Source: Desulfobacterales bacterium
GTDB taxonomy: Bacteria; Desulfobacterota; Desulfobacteria; Desulfobacterales; DAOWNP01
DNA: 5,340 bases
Direction of reading: 5' to 3'
NCBI GenBank assembly: GCA_030149595.1
Contig: JASFBI010000166.1
Location: forward strand, 1 to 5,340
Below the pieces are notes generated by a model. It was given only the letters and a program-made list of their open reading frames with translations, was not told where the DNA came from and searched no databases. Position numbers and translations under genes: made by a program. Below, in pieces: positions 1 through 5,340 of this stretch. Position 1 is the first letter of the stretch. Each line of letters starts with the position of its first letter.

Positions 1-25
1 TCTGCGCATGGGGCGTGATTTGGAA

Positions 26-1699
26 TTAAGCGGTGATATTTTTACCATCATAAATATTATTTTGAGCAGCATCTATATACTGTTCAAAAGGATTTGCTCC
101 AGAACCATCAGTAAAATCACCTGAATCATCATAATCACAAAATGGGTCAGCTACTGTATCTTCATAGGTGTCACCACTATCATAAATTCCATTTGCATTT
201 TTATCTACAAAATGTTCTCCCCCCCTTGTATATACAAGAATACTGCATAGCCCATCACGCGGGTTTTTTAAATAATCAAGAGAACCAAAGTAATCAGCTT
301 TAAGAGCATCTATTAGTATCTCTTCAGCAGCATTTGCCTCAACATTTTCCGGTATTCCCTGGGTTCTGATTTTTACAGAAGCTTTTCCCTGATCATTTGC
401 AGACACACTCGTGGAAAAAGCAGCAAGTCCTGTCTCAGTTATAAAAGAAACAACGGTTTCATCAAGAATGTTATAGTCACCAAAACGGTCTGCCATATAA
501 GCTGTCAGATCTAACTCCCTGTCCAAAAATTCAAGTCCGGGTAAATTTTTCACTGATACACCAACAATAAATCTTTTTTCACTCGGCACCCCGCCACCAA
601 TAGAAATTACCGGTGCATTCACCGTTAAAACAGGATTATTAGCATTATCAAGAGTGGATGCTGTTATCGTAGCAGGTCCTGCCACAAAGCCACTATGCAG
701 CACGACCTCCGCATAACCATCACTAAGAGTTGAAACAAACAGTTGATCAGGCAAATCAGGATCATCACTGATCTTTTCACCACCATTAGGTCCATCTAAA
801 AGAAACCTTATATTTTGTCCCTCTACAGGGTTTTTGTTGGAATCCCGTACAATAAATTTGACAGTTGCAATCTCGCTGTTACCGGATCCTGCAACAGCAA
901 TGATACTTGCAGATGTACTAACAAATTCAATTGAAGCAGGCAGTGACCCGTTAATGGTTATTTTTGATGATGTTGTTGTTTCCAGAGTACCTGTGGAGGC
1001 AGAAATTTCAACCTCACCCACAATGCTATTAGCCTTAAAGGTTGTTGTTGCAATCCCAACAGCATTTGTTGTTGCTGTTTCAGGTGTCAATGTCCCAAAT
1101 TGAGAATCAGACAGGGTAAAAATAACGCTTGTTCCAGGAGCTACAGGATTAGAATTGCTATCTAAAACAGTTGCCGATACAGTTGATGTTTTCTCAACCA
1201 TAATTATTTCAGGATTTGCAGTACCAAGTTTAATAGAAGCAGGTGATTTTTCATCTGGCAAAGGTTCAATAACTATTACCAAAGCTTCACTTGGCACATC
1301 ACTTCCAGTTGCAGTAATTTGAATTGTCCCTGAATTAGCCCTTGCTTTTAATATTACTTTTGCGGTTCCATCTGTACCTGTCACAGCTTCTCGTTCAATA
1401 GATCCCAATAATGGATTATCTAAAGTAAAAACAAGAGATTCATTTGGAAGTACTCTCCCGCTATTATCATAAGCTGTCGCTGTAATATCTGCGGTATCTC
1501 CGGGGTAGAGTGAACCTACAGAAGAGACAATTCCAATCACATAAACTTCTGCGGCAGGGGCAGGCGGCTCTGTGACATCAGCAGGCTGCTCTGTGACATC
1601 AGTGGGCTGCTCTATGGCATCATATCCACCACAACCCGAAATAACGGCCATGAAAAAAAACAACACAATAGCTGCGAATATCCTTAAAAATAATTTCAT
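26..1699 (-). CDS. Ig-like (Big_1-type) lipoprotein with C-terminal EF-hand-like calcium motifs, downstream of pilQ
   Basis: A predicted exported lipoprotein of 557 aa; molecular role unknown. Residues 1-23 form a signal peptide (MKLFLRIFAAIVLFFF core) ending in lipobox VISGC, Cys23 being the lipidated residue. A Pro/Glu/Thr linker with three near-identical heptads follows (about 30-48). Then come three Ig-like domains resembling invasin/Big_1 repeats (about 50-145, 152-250, 254-366), each with the 'GT/DG-A-V-KA-TITAS' pattern, and a more divergent fourth beta-rich unit (about 373-453). The C-terminal region (463-557) has an EF-hand-type loop DKNANGIYDSGD (499-510), a second Asp-rich loop DYDDSGDFTDGS (522-533), a degraded third (543-552), and two cysteines (485, 521). 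The start was chosen because ATG at 1699 has AGGAG 10 nt upstream and leads straight into the signal peptide; the open frame continues 47 codons further to 1840, but those residues would bury the signal peptide. It lies 197 nt after pilQ on the same strand. A pilus-associated surface or envelope role is inferred from position only. Confidence 0.85.
   Translation of the reverse strand: MKLFLRIFAAIVLFFFMAVISGCGGYDAIEQPTDVTEQPADVTEPPAPAAEVYVIGIVSSVGSLYPGDTADITATAYDNSGRVLPNESLVFTLDNPLLGSIEREAVTGTDGTAKVILKARANSGTIQITATGSDVPSEALVIVIEPLPDEKSPASIKLGTANPEIIMVEKTSTVSATVLDSNSNPVAPGTSVIFTLSDSQFGTLTPETATTNAVGIATTTFKANSIVGEVEISASTGTLETTTSSKITINGSLPASIEFVSTSASIIAVAGSGNSEIATVKFIVRDSNKNPVEGQNIRFLLDGPNGGEKISDDPDLPDQLFVSTLSDGYAEVVLHSGFVAGPATITASTLDNANNPVLTVNAPVISIGGGVPSEKRFIVGVSVKNLPGLEFLDRELDLTAYMADRFGDYNILDETVVSFITETGLAAFSTSVSANDQGKASVKIRTQGIPENVEANAAEEILIDALKADYFGSLDYLKNPRDGLCSILVYTRGGEHFVDKNANGIYDSGDTYEDTVADPFCDYDDSGDFTDGSGANPFEQYIDAAQNNIYDGKNITA
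1563..1625 (-). repeat. Three tandem 21-bp units in the lipoprotein linker
   Basis: Three consecutive 21-bp units (1563-1583, 1584-1604, 1605-1625) share the plus-strand core GGCTGCTCTGTGACATCAG with a few substitutions; the first two units are closest and the third is the most diverged. In the coding strand they give three heptads of the form EQPxDVT just after the lipidated Cys of the Ig-like lipoprotein, a flexible spacer between the membrane anchor and the first Ig domain. In-frame tandem units of this kind can change copy number by slippage; that is inference here. Confidence 0.8.
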
Positions 1700-1896
1700 A
1701 TTTATAAATCTCCTAAAAATTACGGGAACATAAATAATATTTTTATATGGCCTAACTTTCCAGCTTAAAACGTACTTCAATAAATTAAATACGCCGTATA
1801 GATAATACACAAACAAAAACTGTGTTTTTTTATCTGACAAAGAAGCTGACTGAAAAAGACAACTTTCGTTCAGACATTAGAATAAAACTACAACCT
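1700..1896. other. Spacer between pilQ and the lipoprotein gene; no clear promoter or terminator
   Basis: This 197-nt AT-rich spacer contains only weak structures. There is an AT-only hairpin around the A/T runs at 1815-1831 and imperfect direct repeats of CTGACaAAGAAG / CTGACtgAAAAAG at about 1834-1857. I found no GC-rich stem followed by a T-run reading in the minus direction, and no convincing sigma-70 or sigma-54 promoter pair, although AT-rich -10-like boxes are abundant and uninformative. Read-through from pilQ into the lipoprotein gene is plausible, and an internal promoter cannot be excluded. Confidence 0.5.
1710..1714 (-). promoter_or_regulatory. Shine-Dalgarno that fixes the lipoprotein start
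   Basis: The minus strand reads AGGAG, then a 10-nt AT-rich spacer, then ATG at 1699-1697. This is the only strong ribosome-binding site near the beginning of this open frame, and it precedes the codon where the lipoprotein signal peptide begins. It therefore decides the start in favour of 1699 over the upstream ATG at 1840. Confidence 0.8.
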
Positions 1897-4611
1897 TTAT
1901 TGACTATTTTCCATCTGTACTATACGTGGAGTGATAAATATAAGCAGTTCTTCCTTATCGTCTGTTAAGGTTTTATTCTTAAAAAGCCAGCCTATTAAAG
2001 GAATTTTGTTTAAAATAGGAACTCCTGCAGTACCATCTCTTGTTGTCTCTTTTATGACACCTCCAATTACTATGGTATCACCATCATTTAACAAAAGCTT
2101 GGTAGTTGTCTCTTTGGTTGTAAATGACTGCTGATTATTAATAATATTACCTATATCATTTTTTGTAATATTAATATCCAAAGAAACCCTGTTATCCGGT
2201 GTTACATGAGGTGTTACTTCTAAAACGAGATCTATATCCTCAAATGTAGTAACTGTATTTCCTGAATCATCAAGCTTGTTATATGGATACTTTATACCCT
2301 GCTTTATTGTAGCTTTTTCATTATCCAGGGTTACTATCTTGGGTGTTGAAATAATCCTGCCCTTTCCCTGGGACTCCATTGCCATTAACTGTGCATTTAA
2401 GGATAAAGGTGTTCCAATTATCCTGTTAAAATTAAAACCAGCAAAAGCATTTGATGATGCCGGAAAATTTATACCCATGGAATATTCCTGATCACCTCCT
2501 GCATGATCACCACCCAGCTTGCTGTTAATTTGTCCCTTAGCACCCCAATTAACCCCTATCTCTCTTGAAAAATTGATAGATGCTTCAACTATCCTTGCTT
2601 CAATTACTACCTGGGGAGTAATTTTATCCAAGCGTTTAACTATACATTTTGCCTGTTTTATTTTTGCTGCAACATCGGTAATGATAACCTGATTTGTTCT
2701 GGAATCAACACTGATACGCCCCCGACCCCCTGTTAAGATTGGTGTCAGATGGGGTTGTATATCTGATTCTGCACTGGAATAACTTACAGGTATATATTCA
2801 GTTATTAAAGGTTCCAAAGCTTCTTTATGCTGTTTTAAACTCTGCTCTGCTGTCAATTTAGCTTTTTTATACTCTTCTTCTTTTTGAAGCGTAGCCCAAG
2901 TAGCAATTCTTATTATGTCTCCTTCAAAAGTCTTTCCCAAACCATTCATCTTTAATACAAGATCCAATACCTGATCCCAGGGAACCGCCTTAATAAAAGA
3001 CAATGTAACACTACCATTAACATCTTTATCTATCGCAAAGTTCTTACCACTTATATCTCTTAATATCCTTAAAACATTTTTTATGTCTGTTTCATAAAAA
3101 TCCAGTGTTATTTTTTCACCTGTGTACCGCAAAACAGAGACATCTGAAGAATCTCCTGACTCATTTTCTTCAGATGCTGATAAACTATATGGTTCATCTT
3201 CATATATATCAGCTGCAACTTTTTCAGTTGATTCAATAATTCCAGGCTCTTCTATTTCCCAGACAGTATCAACACCACGACCTGCTTCTTCTAAAATATT
3301 ATCAGCCAAAGATGAAAGAAGTTCGTTATCAACTGATTTTGAAGCAACAAGAGATGGAGAAAACCTGATTTCCAAAATATTATCTTCCTGAATTATATCA
3401 TAATGCACACTCTCTCTTAATATCATTTCAATGAAACCTGTATTTTTAATACCTGGCTTTACTATGGGCAGAATCCTGTCAACAGCACTTGCAAACCTCG
3501 TTGTAATAATCGGTCTTCTTCTTGATCTTGGAATCAATGTCTGTTCAAGCTCAAGCTCAAGTTTCTGCGGAGATACCTCGCTTATTTTATAATTGACAGG
3601 TCTTGTTGTACCTATAACAACAGTAGAATAGCCCTCACTTGCTCCAATAAAATCTATTTTATTTATAACAGCATAATCTGTGTAACTTGTTTTTACAGGA
3701 GCTTTCTCTGTTTTTACAATTTTATTACTGCTTTTGTTATCTACATTACCTACTTGAATCAAAAGCCCTGTGCTTATCGGTTTTGACAAAAAAGATTCTT
3801 TCATATCCTTATCTGTATCTAAAACAAAACGCATTTTTTCAGGGTATGAAAAATATCGTATTTTTTTTATGAAATCGTTATTTACAACAGATGCAGACTG
3901 CTCTCCCTTTAATTCACTTTTTAGTCCATACAGATCAAAAACTATCCTTGAGGGTTTATCTAATATAAAATTTTTATAATTTTTAATAATTCCATCTGCT
4001 TTTATATTTATATTAAAACACCCTTCAGCAGATTCAACCTCAATTGATTTAAACATTGACGCTTCAGAAATATCAATATCTCCATCCAGCATACTTACTC
4101 TATTTTTCTCATCATTTAGATTTTCACCTGCAAGATTTTCACCTGATTCCTTAATACCTTTGTTAAAGGATATTACAATATCCTTTCCCTGATTATCAAT
4201 TTTATACTCTGCATCTTTCCTAAAACCTATAAAAACTTTTGAAGGACCATTTTCTATCAATTCTTTTGCTGTTATTTTTCCCACAAAAACGTTATCAACA
4301 AAAATCTCCTTTTTCCCCATACTTAAAGTAGCTCCGGGGAAATACAGTACCAGCCCCAAAGGCTCAGACTGCAGGACAGACGAGAATACCAGTTCATGCT
4401 GTGCTTTTATAGTAATAGTAAATGTTTCTTCATCTATCTTTGTCTTAATATCGTTAATAACATTTAAAACAAAATAGTCTTCCTTTTGCACTTCATCCTC
4501 TTCTGGTTTTGGGACTTTGCTTGACCCGCATCCTAAAAAAAACACAAAGCAAATCAAAAAAACATTAATGATAAAAAACTGACTGGTGTTTAATCTTTTT
4601 TTATGAAGCAT
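1897..4611 (-). CDS. pilQ: Type IV pilus outer-membrane secretin PilQ (with lipobox)
   Basis: Forms the gated outer-membrane ring through which the type IV pilus passes. The 904 residues show, in order: an export signal ending FFLGC with Cys28 as a likely lipidation site; three AMIN-type beta domains (about 47-150, 186-288, 314-418), a family that binds peptidoglycan; an acidic low-complexity linker (about 425-495); an STN/N0 domain (about 499-570); a Lys/Glu-rich helical insert (575-600); a secretin_N/N1 domain (603-664); and the secretin barrel domain (about 665-898). Diagnostic segments are VVIEARIVEAS (668-678), GRIISTPKIVTLDNEKATI (751-769), QGIKYPY (771-777), VLEVTPHVTPDNRVSLDI (796-813) and the secretin signature VPILNKIPLIGWLF (864-877). 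The ATG lies one base after the pilP stop, with GGAG 9 nt upstream, so translation is probably coupled. It is long for a PilQ because of the three AMIN domains. The lipobox has Phe at -3, less usual than Leu/Val, so lipidation is probable rather than certain. Confidence 0.97.
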   Translation of the reverse strand: MLHKKRLNTSQFFIINVFLICFVFFLGCGSSKVPKPEEDEVQKEDYFVLNVINDIKTKIDEETFTITIKAQHELVFSSVLQSEPLGLVLYFPGATLSMGKKEIFVDNVFVGKITAKELIENGPSKVFIGFRKDAEYKIDNQGKDIVISFNKGIKESGENLAGENLNDEKNRVSMLDGDIDISEASMFKSIEVESAEGCFNINIKADGIIKNYKNFILDKPSRIVFDLYGLKSELKGEQSASVVNNDFIKKIRYFSYPEKMRFVLDTDKDMKESFLSKPISTGLLIQVGNVDNKSSNKIVKTEKAPVKTSYTDYAVINKIDFIGASEGYSTVVIGTTRPVNYKISEVSPQKLELELEQTLIPRSRRRPIITTRFASAVDRILPIVKPGIKNTGFIEMILRESVHYDIIQEDNILEIRFSPSLVASKSVDNELLSSLADNILEEAGRGVDTVWEIEEPGIIESTEKVAADIYEDEPYSLSASEENESGDSSDVSVLRYTGEKITLDFYETDIKNVLRILRDISGKNFAIDKDVNGSVTLSFIKAVPWDQVLDLVLKMNGLGKTFEGDIIRIATWATLQKEEEYKKAKLTAEQSLKQHKEALEPLITEYIPVSYSSAESDIQPHLTPILTGGRGRISVDSRTNQVIITDVAAKIKQAKCIVKRLDKITPQVVIEARIVEASINFSREIGVNWGAKGQINSKLGGDHAGGDQEYSMGINFPASSNAFAGFNFNRIIGTPLSLNAQLMAMESQGKGRIISTPKIVTLDNEKATIKQGIKYPYNKLDDSGNTVTTFEDIDLVLEVTPHVTPDNRVSLDINITKNDIGNIINNQQSFTTKETTTKLLLNDGDTIVIGGVIKETTRDGTAGVPILNKIPLIGWLFKNKTLTDDKEELLIFITPRIVQMENSQ
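4118..4145 (-). repeat. 13-bp direct repeat in the PilQ AMIN linker
   Basis: AGATTTTCACCTG occurs perfectly at 4118-4130 and again at 4133-4145, a 15-bp period. On the coding strand it gives the repeated pentads GENLA-GENLN (PilQ residues 157-166) in the hydrophilic linker between the first and second AMIN domains. It is in frame and looks like a local slippage duplication in a disordered region. Confidence 0.75.
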
Positions 4612-4612
4612 T

Positions 4613-5278
4613 TTATTGTTCTCCAGGAGGTTTCTGAAGTTTAAGTTCCCGTTTTTTAATCACAAGTTTTCCATATAGATCTTCTTCTTCTTCTTCAACT
4701 ATTATTCTATCTCTAAATATTTTTGATACCTTCCCGCCATGTATACCAATATATGTATCTTTTGTTACAACATAACCCTTCCCGCTTGCTTCTTCAACCA
4801 ATGCCTTATTCCCCATTCTACTCTGTATAATACCTGTAAGCTTTAACTGACTAAGATCTGTCTTTTCAAGGGGAGTTAATGCCACCCGCCGCTTTTTCTT
4901 AATAGTACTAATTATTTTTTTCTTTTTAAATAATGGAGCAAAAGGGTCTGCTTTTGTATAGGGATCATAAAAAGGCTCTGGAGCCAATATATCTGCACTC
5001 TTTTTTCCCGGTATTATTTCTCCTGATTTTTGTTCTTTAACATCAGAATCAACCTGCCCTGTTTTTAATTCATCTTTTTTTAACTGGCTGTTATTATCTT
5101 TTGATTTAATATCTTTTTTTTGAACAACAGGCTTGTTTAAAACTATTTTTTTACTTATAAATTCATCTTCCTGCTTTATCTTTTGTGATTCATCTTTACA
5201 GCTGCTGATTAGCATCAAAAAAGACAATATAACAAGAAACCAGCTAAGTCTGGGGGATTTTATATTATATTTATTCAT
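4613..5278 (-). CDS. pilP: Type IV pilus assembly lipoprotein PilP
   Basis: Inner-membrane-anchored periplasmic component of the T4P alignment subcomplex; in the family it bridges the PilN/PilO ring to the N0 region of PilQ. The 221 residues start with a signal peptide and lipobox LISSC (Cys27). A long, Lys/Glu/Asp-rich and probably disordered tether follows (28-98). Next is the conserved PilN/PilO-binding type segment EPFYDPYTKADPFAPLF (101-117), a basic patch (118-131), and the compact beta domain (about 137-215) with LEKTDLSQLKLTGI, KALVEEASGKGYVV and TYIGIHGGKVSKI, all typical of PilP. It is longer than the roughly 170-180 aa I associate with the family, the excess lying in the tether. 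No strong Shine-Dalgarno precedes the ATG (only a weak ACGGT about 5 nt upstream), but it overlaps the upstream reading frame by 8 nt, so coupled translation is likely. No alternative Met lies before the signal peptide core. Confidence 0.95.
   Translation of the reverse strand: MNKYNIKSPRLSWFLVILSFLMLISSCKDESQKIKQEDEFISKKIVLNKPVVQKKDIKSKDNNSQLKKDELKTGQVDSDVKEQKSGEIIPGKKSADILAPEPFYDPYTKADPFAPLFKKKKIISTIKKKRRVALTPLEKTDLSQLKLTGIIQSRMGNKALVEEASGKGYVVTKDTYIGIHGGKVSKIFRDRIIVEEEEEDLYGKLVIKKRELKLQKPPGEQ
4621..4624 (-). promoter_or_regulatory. pilQ Shine-Dalgarno inside the end of pilP
   Basis: GGAG on the minus strand, 9 nt before the pilQ ATG, falls within the last Pro-Gly-Glu codons of pilP. The junction reads TAA-A-ATG, so ribosomes ending on pilP are positioned to restart on pilQ. 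This supports translational coupling of the two genes. Confidence 0.75.
4682..4696 (-). repeat. (GAA)5 trinucleotide run in pilP
   Basis: Five consecutive TTC units on the plus strand encode five Glu in a row (PilP residues 195-199) within the C-terminal beta domain, in the loop of 'IIVEEEEEDLYG'. An acidic loop at this point is tolerable in the PilP fold. A triplet run can expand or contract without shifting frame. Confidence 0.7.
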
Positions 5279-5340
5279 AATTTACCGTTTTTTCTTTTTC
5301 CTGTTTTTCTTTTTTTTGTTTACTTTTGCTTTCTTTTGAA
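5271..5340 (-). CDS. C-terminal tail of the upstream T4P gene, probably pilO (partial)
   Basis: Only the last 22 codons and the stop are visible, and the gene is cut by the window edge. In this frame the peptide is Lys/Glu/Gln/Ser-rich, ends KTVNYE, and stops at TAA (5273-5271), overlapping the pilP start by 8 nt (ATGAATAA). Position immediately before pilP suggests pilO, whose product is an inner-membrane protein with a periplasmic ferredoxin-like domain, but no PilO domain is visible here. A second frame is also open from the edge and would end with an almost pure Lys/Arg/Asn tail at TAA 5284-5282, 3 nt before pilP. I prefer the first because its mixed Lys/Glu composition resembles a charged protein tail and it gives the tight overlap common in this operon. 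Confidence 0.5.
   Translation of the reverse strand, partial: SKESKSKQKKEKQEKEKTVNYE
5310..5317 (-). repeat. A8 homopolymer in a purine-rich tract upstream of pilP
   Basis: Eight consecutive A residues on the coding strand lie within a roughly 55-nt A/G-rich tract (5285-5340), which also has an A6 run at 5288-5293. Two reading frames are open across the run, so slippage there would swap the C-terminal tail of the upstream gene between two charged sequences rather than truncate it early. Confidence 0.6.

Noticed and set aside
1..50. Near-repeat AAATATCACCGC / AAATCACGCCCC around the lipoprotein stop
   Set aside because: Short and imperfect, with no flanking structure; not distinguishable from chance at the window edge.
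834..1103. Plus-strand open frame of 89 codons
   Set aside because: It lies wholly inside the Ig-like lipoprotein on the opposite strand, has no recognisable domain, and mirrors the Val/Thr-rich composition of the real gene.
1811..1831. Possible terminator hairpin (AAAAAC-TGT-GTTTTT, or ACACA-N9-TGTGT followed by T's)
   Set aside because: The stems are 5-6 bp and nearly all A/T, and the T-run of the second follows on the plus strand, opposite to the direction of the genes.
1700..1896. Riboswitch or sigma-54 promoter upstream of the lipoprotein gene
   Set aside because: I looked for a c-di-GMP-type riboswitch core and for the paired GG/GC boxes of sigma-54 promoters; neither is present.
3545..3562. 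Hexamer repeat TCAAGC/TCAAGC/TCAAGT within pilQ
   Set aside because: It simply encodes the alternating Glu-Leu strand ELELE of the third AMIN domain; too short to be a meaningful repeat.
1931..3979. Several short plus-strand open frames opposite pilQ
   Set aside because: They are all antisense to a well-supported secretin gene, show low-complexity Ser/Leu/Phe content expected of a reversed AT-rich gene, and resemble no family.
5133..5339. Plus-strand open frame ending in a Phe-rich run
   Set aside because: The Phe/Leu tail is only the complement of the A/G-rich tract encoding the Lys/Glu tail of the upstream gene, and the rest is antisense to pilP.

Overview
The window is an AT-rich stretch in which every supported gene lies on the minus strand, so it is read from the right edge to the left. 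It is the distal part of a type IV pilus (T4P) assembly operon. In transcription order it holds the last codons of an upstream gene cut by the window edge (by position most likely pilO), then pilP, then pilQ, then a lipoprotein built from bacterial Ig-like domains with EF-hand-like calcium motifs at its C-terminus. The order (pilO)-pilP-pilQ is the classic pilMNOPQ arrangement. A secretin gene followed by a multi-Ig lipoprotein, together with three AMIN-type domains in PilQ and a Lys/Glu-rich insert between the STN and secretin_N domains, is what I would expect from Desulfobacterota (former Deltaproteobacteria). That assignment is an inference from architecture and composition; no marker gene is present.

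Layout. 5271-5340 is the Lys/Glu-rich tail of the upstream gene, overlapping the pilP start by 8 nt. 4613-5278 is pilP, an inner-membrane lipoprotein of the alignment subcomplex. 1897-4611 is pilQ, the outer-membrane secretin, which starts one base after the pilP stop and has its Shine-Dalgarno inside the last pilP codons. 1700-1896 is a 197-nt spacer with no convincing terminator or promoter. 26-1699 is the Ig-like lipoprotein, whose start is best placed at an internal Met preceded by AGGAG rather than at the longest open frame. Positions 1-25 are a fragment downstream of its stop with no recognisable content.

How they work together. PilP links the inner-membrane PilN/PilO ring to the periplasmic N0 (STN) region of PilQ. 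PilQ forms the gated outer-membrane channel for the pilus and is held to peptidoglycan by its AMIN domains. The Ig-like lipoprotein has no proven role; its lipid anchor, Ig domains and putative calcium loops suggest an envelope or surface structural or adhesive partner of the pilus. All three complete proteins carry lipoboxes, including PilQ itself, so the secretin may be self-piloting.

No new biological system is evident. The points most worth checking are the lipidated PilQ, the poorly characterised Ig/calcium-motif lipoprotein coupled to it, and the abrupt end of that lipoprotein inside a degraded third calcium-type motif.
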